Part shown: piece by piece, positions 7,857 to 16,558 of the stretch
Layout of the letters: every line of letters begins with the position of its first letter
Position numbering within the stretch: position 1 is the first letter of the stretch
Assembly (NCBI GenBank): GCA_965116335.1
Contig: OZ220677.1
Location: 1,922,001-1,986,000 of the forward strand
Direction: 5' to 3'
DNA from: G963663315 sp965116335
Lineage (GTDB): Bacteria; Pseudomonadota; Gammaproteobacteria; Arenicellales; Poriferihabitantaceae
Length of the DNA stretch: 64,000 nucleotides
Made by a program: the position numbers and the translations under genes
The notes under the pieces: model-generated
Database searches by the model: none
Seen by the model: only the letters and a program-made list of their open reading frames with translations
What the model was told of the DNA's origin: nothing

Positions 7857-9056
7857 TTATAATGTTCTGGTTTCGATGGATATTTCACAACCCGACATGG
7901 AAAAGTCGGTATAGCTGCAAGACAGGTGACTGATGCGTGCAGGATAGCCGTCCAGCCGCTGTGCTATATCCACCAGATCAAATGTGTTGATGTCGGTCTG
8001 GTCTACGTTGAACCGTGTGGTTTCGGTATGGCCTGCAACCGGGCCCTCAACCAGATCAAGAGTCGGCCAGCCACGCGACATATTCTCAAGCAACACTCCG
8101 GTTCGCATCGGAGTTCTGGGCACAGTATCCGGCATGGCGATGTCGATAACGACCGCCCAACCCGCCGAATTCCATCTGAACTGACCATGACGTTGATCGG
8201 CAAAGGCTTTCGTCCGTGACGGGTATCCTGATGATTGTCCGCTCAACACGACAGTGGACGGGTGCATGAATTCCAGTTGCCGCAGTCCATCGCCGTACAA
8301 TACATCCAGACTCCATATAAACTTGACTAACTCGAGCAGCGTGGCTCCACCGGCATGACTTACGACCGGGATGACCGGCTGTTGTTGCTGATCGGGAGCG
8401 GGCTGGTTGTACTTCATCATCCAGTCTCGCAACCGCAGCCAATCGACCTGGCTCAGTGTGGAGACGGCGAACAGGGCCAGTACCGGCGCGACCACCATCG
8501 GGTGATAGAGCCGATTGCGTAAAAGGACAGCGAACGCCCGTTCAAAACGATTGCATCGCAGGTCAAACGGAAGCGGCTCCAGCTCGACATACTGTTCACC
8601 CGGATCAATACGGCCTCCTGCCGCAAAACCGCGCATAACCCGGTTTTCGACCCGGTAACGCTCCAGCTGTTCCAAAGCGCTGTTCTCATCGACAACGCGT
8701 TCTGTTTTAACCAGCCCGTTCGCGATTTCGGCCAGATATACGTTTGTGTCAAACGGTATGATGACCACAAGATCATCCAGAGTTTCTTCGTCCTTTGACA
8801 GAATTGTCGAATACCAGTTATCCAGACTCGCGGCAATCGACACGCCGCGCTCTTCGGCGGACCACCAGACTTCAATACCTTCGCCGCCCCTGGCCGCTAC
8901 GAAACAATATCTGGTGCGTGTCCTGGTCAGATGACGGCGGACTTCCCGCGACTTTTGCCAGGGGCCGATGCCGGTCGATACGGGTAATTGTGCGGCAGCG
9001 TAAACCACGGTGATATTGTTGCCATCGACCCGCACTCTGGATGAATAGGACATCAA
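7857..9056 (-). CDS. pilO: Type IVb pilus inner-membrane accessory protein PilO
   Basis: 399 residues. A cytoplasmic N-terminal domain of about 180 residues includes CFVAARGGEGIEVWWSAEER and VVIIPFDTNVYLAEIANG. One membrane helix follows near residues 190-210 (HPMVVAPVLALFAVSTL), then a periplasmic C-terminal domain. This topology and the early 'RYCFVAARGGEG' type segment fit the PAP_PilO family of R64-like pili, which bridges the platform and the secretin. It overlaps the secretin gene pilN by 4 bases and is 9 bases from pilP. Confidence 0.72.
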   Translation of the reverse strand: MMSYSSRVRVDGNNITVVYAAAQLPVSTGIGPWQKSREVRRHLTRTRTRYCFVAARGGEGIEVWWSAEERGVSIAASLDNWYSTILSKDEETLDDLVVIIPFDTNVYLAEIANGLVKTERVVDENSALEQLERYRVENRVMRGFAAGGRIDPGEQYVELEPLPFDLRCNRFERAFAVLLRNRLYHPMVVAPVLALFAVSTLSQVDWLRLRDWMMKYNQPAPDQQQQPVIPVVSHAGGATLLELVKFIWSLDVLYGDGLRQLEFMHPSTVVLSGQSSGYPSRTKAFADQRHGQFRWNSAGWAVVIDIAMPDTVPRTPMRTGVLLENMSRGWPTLDLVEGPVAGHTETTRFNVDQTDINTFDLVDIAQRLDGYPARISHLSCSYTDFSMSGCEISIETRTL

Positions 9057-10507
9057 CCCGGGACCACGTTTGCGGTAATCATCATGACGGTCTCACGCGA
9101 GCGGTCCTGTGTATCGCTACGGTTTCCCAATACGCCGAGAAACGGGATTTTTTCCTTCTGGTCACTGACCACCGCCTCCGAGAAGGACATCAACAACTTG
9201 GGTTCGCCGTCTCGCAATGAAACTGATAAAACCCGGTTGAAGTCATCGGTGACAAAGTTCTCCCCTTCGATTCCGGAGTAATTGAACGGCACCCGATCCA
9301 CCAGACTGGAGCGTGACAGAGCCATCCGCAGCGTAATCTGGTCGTCTTGTACGGTCGGTTGCAGATGAATCGCCAGCCCGGTACGCAGCTCCGAGAATTC
9401 GACTTCCGGAGTTCTGGATTCAGAATCACCGCTGCCCGTCACTGTGAATGTGATTTTTGAGACGTAGCTTTCCGTCCGCGTCGCGTCAATACTCGCCACG
9501 TGATTATTCAATATCTCGATCGTGTCATCATAAGCGATACTGGTATCACCGAACTTTTTCAACCAGTTATAAATCAATCCACTACCGCGATACGGGCTGT
9601 CCGGGCGGGTGACCGCACCGATTAAAGACCCGGCGCTGCCAGTGAGGTCTCCGGTAATCCCGAGACCAACCGTAAAATTTCCGCTCTGGCGCACAATATC
9701 CAGCAGCAAATTGTGTTTTTCCGAGTCGGACACATCGACTTCCATAATCGAAATATGTACCCGCACAATGGCACTTGTCGAAAGATTGTATCGCCGGATG
9801 ACCTCTGCAACCCGGCGCATTGCACTGGGTCTGGCAGTCACTACCAGCTGATTCGCTGCTGGCAATATCGCGACGGCGGTGCGCGGATCAGTTTGCCCCG
9901 GTTCTGTCGATTCGGCCTCCAGGCCGAGAACCGTTTCCACCAGCCCGATCAACTCCGTCGTATACGGGTCCAGAACAACGCTTACCGTATTATCGGAGCC
10001 GCCGTTGTCTGATGTTGAAAGATTACGCATCTTCATATCCGCCTGCGTGGCGCCGGGCTGGGCGGCCAGAGGGAAATGACGGGTTTCGATGTCGTAAATC
10101 TGGATCACACCTTTTTCGACACGGTAAACCCAGTCCGCCTGAGCCGTAATCGAGTCGAGATGATCCCGGATAGTCAGCGCCGAAGGCGACCATTTCACTG
10201 CTTGTAGCGTCTGTGATTGACTCATGTTATAGCGCACCGGCCGTTTCTGCACCACCAGGTCAATCGCGGAACGCACATCCAGATTGCTGAATCTCGCAGT
10301 GATCCGCTGGTCCAGCCACACGCTCATCCGTGGTGCTTTGATGCGCTTCAATCCAGTCGGCGCAGGCTCATCCGCAACTCCCCGAATCTCTTCGATCCGC
10401 TCCTGTATCTGATCAATCGACGAGTGCGGTTGTGGCGATGAATTGCAACCGCTCAAGCCTGCGAACAGCGCCAATACCCATATTACCGGACTGACTGATT
10501 TCATCAT
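9053..10507 (-). CDS. pilN: Type IVb pilus secretin PilN (lipoprotein)
   Basis: 484 residues. The signal peptide ends in a lipobox LSGC with the lipidated Cys at residue 21, as in R64 PilN. The N-terminal half carries the STN/N-domain features (ARFSNLDVRSAIDLVV). Next comes a type II/III secretin N-domain (VAILPAANQLVVTARPSAMRRVAEVIRRYN). The C-terminal secretin barrel includes EFSELRTGLAIHLQPTV and ends with RSRETVMMITANVVPG. It would form the outer-membrane ring through which the pilus passes. Overlaps pilL and pilO by 4 bases. Confidence 0.88.
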   Translation of the reverse strand: MMKSVSPVIWVLALFAGLSGCNSSPQPHSSIDQIQERIEEIRGVADEPAPTGLKRIKAPRMSVWLDQRITARFSNLDVRSAIDLVVQKRPVRYNMSQSQTLQAVKWSPSALTIRDHLDSITAQADWVYRVEKGVIQIYDIETRHFPLAAQPGATQADMKMRNLSTSDNGGSDNTVSVVLDPYTTELIGLVETVLGLEAESTEPGQTDPRTAVAILPAANQLVVTARPSAMRRVAEVIRRYNLSTSAIVRVHISIMEVDVSDSEKHNLLLDIVRQSGNFTVGLGITGDLTGSAGSLIGAVTRPDSPYRGSGLIYNWLKKFGDTSIAYDDTIEILNNHVASIDATRTESYVSKITFTVTGSGDSESRTPEVEFSELRTGLAIHLQPTVQDDQITLRMALSRSSLVDRVPFNYSGIEGENFVTDDFNRVLSVSLRDGEPKLLMSFSEAVVSDQKEKIPFLGVLGNRSDTQDRSRETVMMITANVVPG

Positions 10508-11256
10508 TCAAGGCCCCCCGGCAACTCATGATAGTCAATATAGCGCTTGCTGCCTTCCCGGCGTATCACACCCAGTAATCCATAATCCTCCTGCAGCATG
10601 TCCAGCAGCCCGGCAACGCCCTCGTTATTCTCCAGCAGTCTTGCCGACTCGACTATCCAATCGACCAGATCCTGGCTGTTACCCGGATGCCAGATGCCGA
10701 ACCGATGACCGCAATCTGTCGTTAATCTCTCGATATTGGCGTACAGGGAGCCTGCCTTTATCAGCAACTCCTGACATTCGGATGACTTACCCGGCTTTGT
10801 GTTGTTCGCCTGTTTCTGTCCGATTACGTCCGGCTGTACTGCTTCCGGTATGACGGGTTGTGGTGGGACGGATACCGGCTGTAGCCAGTATTCGCGCATT
10901 CTCTCCCGGCCCTGATAGCGTACTACCAAGGTAATTCTTATCGGCGTAATAATGGGTTTTGTTACCGAGATGACGACATTGACTCCGGATTGCCGCTCAA
11001 TTGACTGCCACCGGAGACTCTGCGTCATCTCCTGAGAAGCGTAGATACTGGCGCTGAAAGTGGAGTATCCATCTGCCGACACGGTAACAGGCACCACGTA
11101 TTCTGCTCGTGTCACGGACGTGGCCTGCTGCATTTGACCCAGCTCGAATCGGCTTCCACCATGGGCTACAGGCATAATCAATACCGCCAGCGCAATCTTC
11201 ATAATTGCGACTTGCAGACTCGCGGGGGCGGTGGCGTACAGGGGAGGCGATTTCAC
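10504..11256 (-). CDS. pilL: PilL/TcpQ-like periplasmic protein of the pilus apparatus
   Basis: 250 residues from a GTG that overlaps the trbI stop. An ATG 18 codons further in (11202) gives the cleaner signal peptide MKIALAVLIMPVAHG and may be the true start. The middle has beta-rich strands (IRITLVVRYQGRERMREYWL). The C-terminal 90 residues carry the wing-like TcpQ-C fold signature: LEDYGLLG-type segment, here MLQEDYGLLGVIRREG. This domain is at the C-terminus of R64 PilL and binds the secretin. The gene is the junction between the trb part and the pil part of the operon. Confidence 0.68.
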   Translation of the reverse strand: MKSPPLYATAPASLQVAIMKIALAVLIMPVAHGGSRFELGQMQQATSVTRAEYVVPVTVSADGYSTFSASIYASQEMTQSLRWQSIERQSGVNVVISVTKPIITPIRITLVVRYQGRERMREYWLQPVSVPPQPVIPEAVQPDVIGQKQANNTKPGKSSECQELLIKAGSLYANIERLTTDCGHRFGIWHPGNSQDLVDWIVESARLLENNEGVAGLLDMLQEDYGLLGVIRREGSKRYIDYHELPGGLE

Positions 11257-12476
11257 AGGTAAACCCCCGTGAACAGAATGTCCCGATTGACCATAATCGT
11301 GAACGGATAGCCTGGCCGGATGCGAATGGTAGGCTGTATCGACAGATTCTTGTCGATCAGCTTCTCACCCATCCGTGAATAGTTGGCAGCGGCGATTTTC
11401 CCGAACTCATCCTCCATCTGGACCGAGGACGATGTATCCGATACCTGTGCCGGTAGCGACTGAATCGCGGAAAGCAGGAATGTCTGGCCAAATAATTTCA
11501 GGTAATGGTTCTGCACCTGATCCCTGAATCCGCTGGCTCCAGATACATCGGAGCCTTGCATCCGCCCCAGCTCAAGAGTACTGGCATCGGGGAATATGAT
11601 CCGATCCCAGGCAACCAGTGCGCGATTCTGACCATAGCTGATACGGCTGTCATAGGTGCCGTACAACTTCGCCCCCTGCGGAATCAGAAGATGCTGACCG
11701 GTGGCGGTATCGTATACATTTTGTGATACCTGCCCAATCAATGTCCCGGGAAGATCAGAGTTGAGTCCGGTAACCAGAATACCAGGTATTACCGTGCCGG
11801 TCTTGAGCGTGTATTGACCTGAATCCGCCTGACGGATATGCGGCAACCATGCCTTGCGATCCGGCTCCTTGAGGAAGTCAATTTTCCCTGTCTGTCCACC
11901 TGAGTCGGCTTGAGGATGGCTCCCGGCTTCTGCCAGCAATGCATCCAGAGTTCGAGCTCGTATCGAATCCGGTGAAATATCAGCATCTGGTGGAGAACCG
12001 GGCACCGGCAATTCGGCTGTAGCTGTCTCCGTATTTTCCCGGTTGTTCAGTTCAGCAGTTGAAATTGAAGGTGAGCTTTCCTGTCCCAGAGTGCGGTTTT
12101 GCAGTTCGCGCATCCTTTGCTGTTGCAGGTATTCGCGTTGCGCCTTGAGTGCGCTGGAGACGGTCGGGGCGACAATGACCCCGGAGTCATTCGCGGCTGA
12201 ATCGGGTTCTTCAGCAATATCACCAGCACCAGCAACATCAATGTCATTTTCGTCGAGCAACTTCGGCAATTCATACGATGGTCTGGCACTGGTTCCCACT
12301 CTGGCGTCTCTGAGTGCTTTTTCATCACCCGGCTGGAACCTGGACAGGGCACCCCATAACAGTCCGCCAACCAGCAGCACCCCGAAAATACCGGCAATAA
12401 CCATCGGTATCGCGCCCAGATGACGACCCCTGTATGTGCCCGGCCTGACTGTGGTGCTGAATACAGAATCAACCAT
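11253..12476 (-). CDS. trbI: VirB10/TrbI-type T4SS channel protein
   Basis: 407 residues. A short cytoplasmic N-terminus and one membrane helix (about 24-45, IPMVIAGIFGVLLVGGLLWG) precede a Pro/Glu/Asn-rich linker. The conserved C-terminal beta-barrel domain follows: LKTGTVIPGILVTGLNSDLPG, LIPQGAKLYGTYDSR and RPGYPFTIMVNRDI. These are core motifs of VirB10/TrbI, which spans both membranes and gates the outer-membrane pore. It lies directly after the trbH-like gene, as in Ti-type trb operons, with an 8-base overlap. Confidence 0.93.
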   Translation of the reverse strand: MVDSVFSTTVRPGTYRGRHLGAIPMVIAGIFGVLLVGGLLWGALSRFQPGDEKALRDARVGTSARPSYELPKLLDENDIDVAGAGDIAEEPDSAANDSGVIVAPTVSSALKAQREYLQQQRMRELQNRTLGQESSPSISTAELNNRENTETATAELPVPGSPPDADISPDSIRARTLDALLAEAGSHPQADSGGQTGKIDFLKEPDRKAWLPHIRQADSGQYTLKTGTVIPGILVTGLNSDLPGTLIGQVSQNVYDTATGQHLLIPQGAKLYGTYDSRISYGQNRALVAWDRIIFPDASTLELGRMQGSDVSGASGFRDQVQNHYLKLFGQTFLLSAIQSLPAQVSDTSSSVQMEDEFGKIAAANYSRMGEKLIDKNLSIQPTIRIRPGYPFTIMVNRDILFTGVYL

Positions 12477-12972
12477 GCCCGGAATTCCCGGTTACTTCTG
12501 CCGGACGGGAAAAAGCTTCGTCTGACAATGAGGTCGAATGAATCTGCAATTCTCCTCCCTCAAAAATATAGAGTCTTGAGAGCGTGTAGTTCAGTCCCAC
12601 CCGGATAACGCCCAGATACATCGCTGACTCAGCTGTGTAATGGGTCGCGAATGTCACCGCATTGATGCCATCTGCCTGATGCACTGCATATCCGGCAGCC
12701 CGCAAAACCCGATCGAGTGGTTTGCCTCGATCATGATCATGAATGGCAAGGGGAATTTTTGCCGGTGGGAATCGTTTGCTCACTGCAACAATCAGGTCAT
12801 CCAGCATCTGCTCCGCGACTTCGGCTGGTACGTCTGGAGAACGGACATTCACCGGGCTGACCGTGCAACCGGACAGGGCGATACTGCACCCTATCGCGGA
12901 CAACGCGATCAACCATCGGGACGTGGAACAACGGAATATCTGGATGAAAGCGGCCATCTTCCGGGGTCTCAT
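12469..12972 (-). CDS. trbH: TrbH-like conjugal transfer lipoprotein
   Basis: 167 residues with a lipobox LSGC (Cys36) after a hydrophobic signal. An ATG at residue 6 is an alternative start. The body contains DVPAEVAEQMLDDLIVAVSK and FPPAKIPLAI, followed by a segment with RAAGYAV. This matches the TrbH pattern of a Pro-Ala-Lys motif then a C-terminal beta domain. Its place between trbG and trbI is the TrbH position in IncP and Ti trb operons; functionally it replaces VirB7 as the outer-membrane lipoprotein stabilising VirB9. Overlaps both neighbours by a few bases. Confidence 0.8.
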   Translation of the reverse strand: MRPRKMAAFIQIFRCSTSRWLIALSAIGCSIALSGCTVSPVNVRSPDVPAEVAEQMLDDLIVAVSKRFPPAKIPLAIHDHDRGKPLDRVLRAAGYAVHQADGINAVTFATHYTAESAMYLGVIRVGLNYTLSRLYIFEGGELQIHSTSLSDEAFSRPAEVTGNSGHG

Positions 12973-13865
12973 CCGCCTGTGTACGTGATCATGACCTTGC
13001 GCTGGTCCCGGCCTGTGCCGGTAATCAGCATGCCCCGTGTGAACAGCTTGTCGATAATGAAGGTGCCCCGGCGCAAGCGGTAATTGACAATTTGCGCTGC
13101 ATTGCGGGGGCCGGTCTCGATAAAGGCAGGCGCATCGGATTGCCGCATTGATTTCGGCATCTGGATATACACCCGCAGTCCATCATTGTAGACCCGCACC
13201 GGCTTCCACAGCGGGTTGTCGCCAGAAACTGAATAACTGAAATCAAGATTGGCGATATCCGGCCTGATGGTCGGTGTCACGTCTATCGTGCGCTCTTCGC
13301 GCTGACTGACTATAGCCGCCTTTTCGGCGTTGACGGACTGTTCATATTGATGCCAGCGTCTGGCCTCCATTTCAGGATACGAAAAGCCGACCGAAGCCAT
13401 GAAACGATCCTCGGTTGACTTCAGGTGAAAGTAGTAACTGCGCCGGTTGGTAATCGCAATCATGGTGGTCTCCAGGTTTTCGTAGGTCGGCTTGACGATA
13501 ATGTGCGTGATCATCGTCTCGCCCCCACCCTGCGCTACCGGAATAATGCGCCAGTTCACACTGTCACCGATAAAAATACCGTCCTCGACCAGAGTCTCGC
13601 CCCGCTCAAGCTCGATATGCGTGACATTACCGGGTGCCGTAATGACCGGCGCACTGGATTCACCGAAGTGATAAACCACTTTGCCATTACGTCCAAGCAT
13701 GGCAGGCGAGTAGCGATTCTGCCAGCCACGGGATAGCCGGACCGCTTCCACTTCGCGGGTTGTCAATACAACAGACGGCGCTTCCGTGGATAGAAACTGG
13801 GCCTGCGCGGGTATGGCCTGAAATGCCATAAAGAGCATGAATGAACCAGAAGGCAGGCGGCTCAT
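12969..13865 (-). CDS. trbG: VirB9/TrbG-type T4SS outer-membrane complex protein
   Basis: 298 residues with a Sec signal peptide (hydrophobic core FMLFMAFQAIPAQA). VirB9/CagX family features follow. These are a central N-terminal domain (GNVTHIELERGETL, then GDSVNWRIIP), the THIIVKPTYENLETTMIAITNRR strand pair and a C-terminal beta-sandwich with KPVRVYNDGLRVYIQMP. It pairs with TrbI and TrbH in the outer-membrane core complex. Overlaps trbF and trbH by 4 bases. Confidence 0.92.
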   Translation of the reverse strand: MSRLPSGSFMLFMAFQAIPAQAQFLSTEAPSVVLTTREVEAVRLSRGWQNRYSPAMLGRNGKVVYHFGESSAPVITAPGNVTHIELERGETLVEDGIFIGDSVNWRIIPVAQGGGETMITHIIVKPTYENLETTMIAITNRRSYYFHLKSTEDRFMASVGFSYPEMEARRWHQYEQSVNAEKAAIVSQREERTIDVTPTIRPDIANLDFSYSVSGDNPLWKPVRVYNDGLRVYIQMPKSMRQSDAPAFIETGPRNAAQIVNYRLRRGTFIIDKLFTRGMLITGTGRDQRKVMITYTGG

Positions 13866-14515
13866 ATTGATTCCGCCCAGTTGATATCTGATACCAACAA
13901 TCCAGTCGGGTTGGTCAACAGGATTTCCGTCGGCACATCGTCCATGAAGGCGAACGTGATATTCGCCTGCCAGCGCTTCGATACAGCCTGACCATTACCC
14001 CGCCGGGTTACCGTTTCGACCCAGTCAACCTGCCATGTCATTGGCGAGACCGGCAGAACGTTCGAGATGCGGATGCTGACTGTCTCGAAAAGCGCTCGCC
14101 GCAATGGGTTGGTGGAATCAGATACGATGTAATCACGCAGCTTGGCGAATGCGGGGGAGTTGTTATCAATGAATTTGGCGAGATCATTCACTCTTTGTTT
14201 CTGGAACTCTGCGTCAATCGACACGATTCGCCAGGTCGAGACAAACTGGGCCAGCGAGGCTTTGGTCACACGCTCATCGTTGACTGCCAACCCGGTGCCC
14301 GGCTGATACAAGCCGACCGGCATATAGCGTTCGTCCATTACCACCAGCACCGGGCGGACCCGGGTCTGGGTACTCATATAGACCATACCGGCAACAGCAC
14401 ACAGCGATATCGACAGCGCAACCAGTGTGCACAACCGCCATCCGGCGCTCGTTTTCGCCGCATTTTCAAGCACGGAGCTATAGGCCAACCTGTTTTGTGT
14501 ATACAGATCAGCCAT
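13862..14515 (-). CDS. trbF: VirB8/TrbF-type T4SS assembly factor
   Basis: 217 residues: cytoplasmic N-terminus, one membrane helix (about 26-47) and a periplasmic NTF2-like domain. Family signatures include the conserved Tyr/Asn-rich N-terminus (MADLYTQNRLAYSSV), WRIVSID and a C-terminal beta sheet ending NPTGLLVSDINWAES. Length and ending fit TrbF (VirB8 family). It nucleates the inner-membrane part of the T4SS and is translationally coupled to trbL and trbG. Confidence 0.9.
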   Translation of the reverse strand: MADLYTQNRLAYSSVLENAAKTSAGWRLCTLVALSISLCAVAGMVYMSTQTRVRPVLVVMDERYMPVGLYQPGTGLAVNDERVTKASLAQFVSTWRIVSIDAEFQKQRVNDLAKFIDNNSPAFAKLRDYIVSDSTNPLRRALFETVSIRISNVLPVSPMTWQVDWVETVTRRGNGQAVSKRWQANITFAFMDDVPTEILLTNPTGLLVSDINWAESI

Positions 14516-15753
14516 TATTTTTTCGTGCCCTTGTTTGCCAGCCCGCTCCTCATCAGATTCTTACGCAGTTGCCGGGCCATCGGGCTTTTGCTGGTCACGT
14601 TGTCGGCCCATGAGCCGAAAAGGTTGCGAGCGATACCCCGACTCATTTCTCCTGGTCCGGTTGCGCCCTGATTACGGGCAAGTCCGGCAGCTTCCCGTAT
14701 GGACATAATTCCGCCTGCCAGATTTTTACCGGCTACGGTTGCTCCGGCGGCATGCGCTCCAGCGACCACTCCCGCCGCAGTGACGGCGCCAGCGGCGCTG
14801 ACTCCAGAGCCTGGGGATGCGGTCAGCAGACTCTGGATGTAGTCGGGTATGCGAACCGCAATTTCCTTGTACATGATCGCGGCGGCGGCCATCAGCATAT
14901 ACGGTCCGACCCGGTGCATAACCGGCATGGTTGCCCATCCTTCGACCATGCGGATGCCCAGCGCAATAATCAATTCCAGCGCAAACAGCTTGAAACCTGT
15001 ACCGATCAGGCCGCCGAAAAAACGCATCGGGTATTCGCGCGTAACTTGCAGACTGAACAGCCCCAATGACAACAAGCCGACAGCCAGTACGATATACATT
15101 TCACAGAGAACCAGAACCAGTTGCACCGCAGCCACCGACAGTGCCCACAGCACGATCACCGCCGTAAACAGGATCATCAGAATTTCCGGTGCATCGGTGA
15201 CAAAGTTCAACGGCTGAATCGAATCAAGCATATTGCCGACCACATTGAGCGGAATTCCCACCAGGTCCTTGAGCGCGTATTCCTTGCCGACCTGTCCCTC
15301 GCGCACCAGCGAAGACGAATCACGGAAGCCCTGGATAAGCAGTTCAAGCGTCACGTGATTCTCCAGCAGGAACAGGCCGAAGCTGATAATCAATACACGC
15401 CTTAAAAGCTCAACCGCAAATTCATTCAGGTCGGAACCCCGTATCGCCATCATGGAAAAGGCCAGAATAAATTCAAGCAGCGCCAGCGACCAGAACAGGG
15501 CAGTGGCAATCTTGATAATATCCCCGCTCCATTTCTGCGTGTTATCAATAAAGTTCTGGACAATTCTTTCAGCGGAAAACATATCCGGGTTAGCGACTAT
15601 GAAGTTTTCCAGCGTCCGATCCGCCCTGCGAAAACATTCTGCCTCCTCTCCGGTATCCGAGGTAATACCGACACATTCATCGTAATGGTCAGACCATGCC
15701 ACCGTTGGCATCTGGCACAACAGAGCCAGCATAACGAGTACGTATCTCAACAT
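14515..15753 (-). CDS. trbL: VirB6/TrbL-type polytopic T4SS protein
   Basis: 412 residues. A cleavable signal peptide (VMLALLCQMPTVAWS) precedes a Cys-containing periplasmic segment (residues 27-42). At least five membrane helices follow between residues about 85 and 300 (for example IATALFWSLALLEFILAF, and ALSVAAVQLVLVLCEMYIVL). The C-terminal tail is Gly/Ala-rich and basic. This is the TrbL/VirB6_6 pattern: the inner-membrane channel component through which substrate passes. Placed after trbJ as in Ti trb operons; trbK, usually between them, is absent. Confidence 0.88.
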   Translation of the reverse strand: MLRYVLVMLALLCQMPTVAWSDHYDECVGITSDTGEEAECFRRADRTLENFIVANPDMFSAERIVQNFIDNTQKWSGDIIKIATALFWSLALLEFILAFSMMAIRGSDLNEFAVELLRRVLIISFGLFLLENHVTLELLIQGFRDSSSLVREGQVGKEYALKDLVGIPLNVVGNMLDSIQPLNFVTDAPEILMILFTAVIVLWALSVAAVQLVLVLCEMYIVLAVGLLSLGLFSLQVTREYPMRFFGGLIGTGFKLFALELIIALGIRMVEGWATMPVMHRVGPYMLMAAAAIMYKEIAVRIPDYIQSLLTASPGSGVSAAGAVTAAGVVAGAHAAGATVAGKNLAGGIMSIREAAGLARNQGATGPGEMSRGIARNLFGSWADNVTSKSPMARQLRKNLMRSGLANKGTKK

Positions 15754-15757
15754 ATCA

Positions 15758-16558
15758 TTACCGATACAGGTCCGTGTCCGGGTCCTGTTTCCTGCGCTGA
15801 CCCCTCAGTTGCTCACGGAGTTTTCGATCAGACTCATACATCCACTCTCTGCGTGACTGTCCACGGTTACTCCTGGCCTGCCCGGCAGCAAGATAGTTCG
15901 CTTGCAACACAATCTGGGTTTGCAGCAGGTTCTCCATTCGTCTGGCCTGACGCACCTGGGTCAGGGCCAGATCATTACCGAGTTGCATCAGCGCCTTGCG
16001 GCTTCTCGCGGTTTTAGCCTGGCGGTCAATCAGATCCAGCATCTGCCCCTCGGCCAGCACCTGATCCCGATTCAGATTGACCGTGTTCAGCGCCGCCGTC
16101 AGGTTGGCCAGGTTCTGTGCGTCCCATGTCGCATAACCTGTATTTCCACCGTTTTCGATACCGTAAACTTCAGCCATAAAAGCCCTGTAACCAGGATATT
16201 TCAATGCGAATTCGTCGTTGATGCTGCCTGCCTGATAACTAATGATATAGTCGTTTTGCACCGCCCGGTGCAGTCGTACCAAGGCATTCGACGGAGCACC
16301 GGCAAAGTGATGCCCGGTCAACATACGTTCATTGTCGCGCAGGATGCGAAGCTCCTCAGCCAACGTCTGCCAGGTACGCAGTTGTTGCTGTACCTGAGCC
16401 GCCAGCTCAATATTGTTCAGTACCTGCGTGAATTCGGTCGCTCCGCCGGTGGCCGCTCCCGCCATTGCTGTAGTCGCACACGGTAAGGCTGTGCAGCCGA
16501 TGAGAAGAATCTTCCCTGCGGTGCTGGCAAAGACAGCACAGAACCTGGCTCCAATCAT
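15758..16558 (-). CDS. trbJ: VirB5/TrbJ-type periplasmic T4SS protein
   Basis: 266 residues from an ATG that shares ATGA with the trbE stop; this start gives a clear signal peptide (ILLIGCTALPCATTAMA). The mature protein is helical, with TrbJ signatures: TQVLNNIELAAQVQQQLRTW near the N-terminus and the Gln-rich QTQIVLQANYLAAGQ near the C-terminus. It ends basic. VirB5/TrbJ proteins are minor pilus components or tip adhesins. A gap of 4 bases separates it from trbL. Confidence 0.88.
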   Translation of the reverse strand: MIGARFCAVFASTAGKILLIGCTALPCATTAMAGAATGGATEFTQVLNNIELAAQVQQQLRTWQTLAEELRILRDNERMLTGHHFAGAPSNALVRLHRAVQNDYIISYQAGSINDEFALKYPGYRAFMAEVYGIENGGNTGYATWDAQNLANLTAALNTVNLNRDQVLAEGQMLDLIDRQAKTARSRKALMQLGNDLALTQVRQARRMENLLQTQIVLQANYLAAGQARSNRGQSRREWMYESDRKLREQLRGQRRKQDPDTDLYR

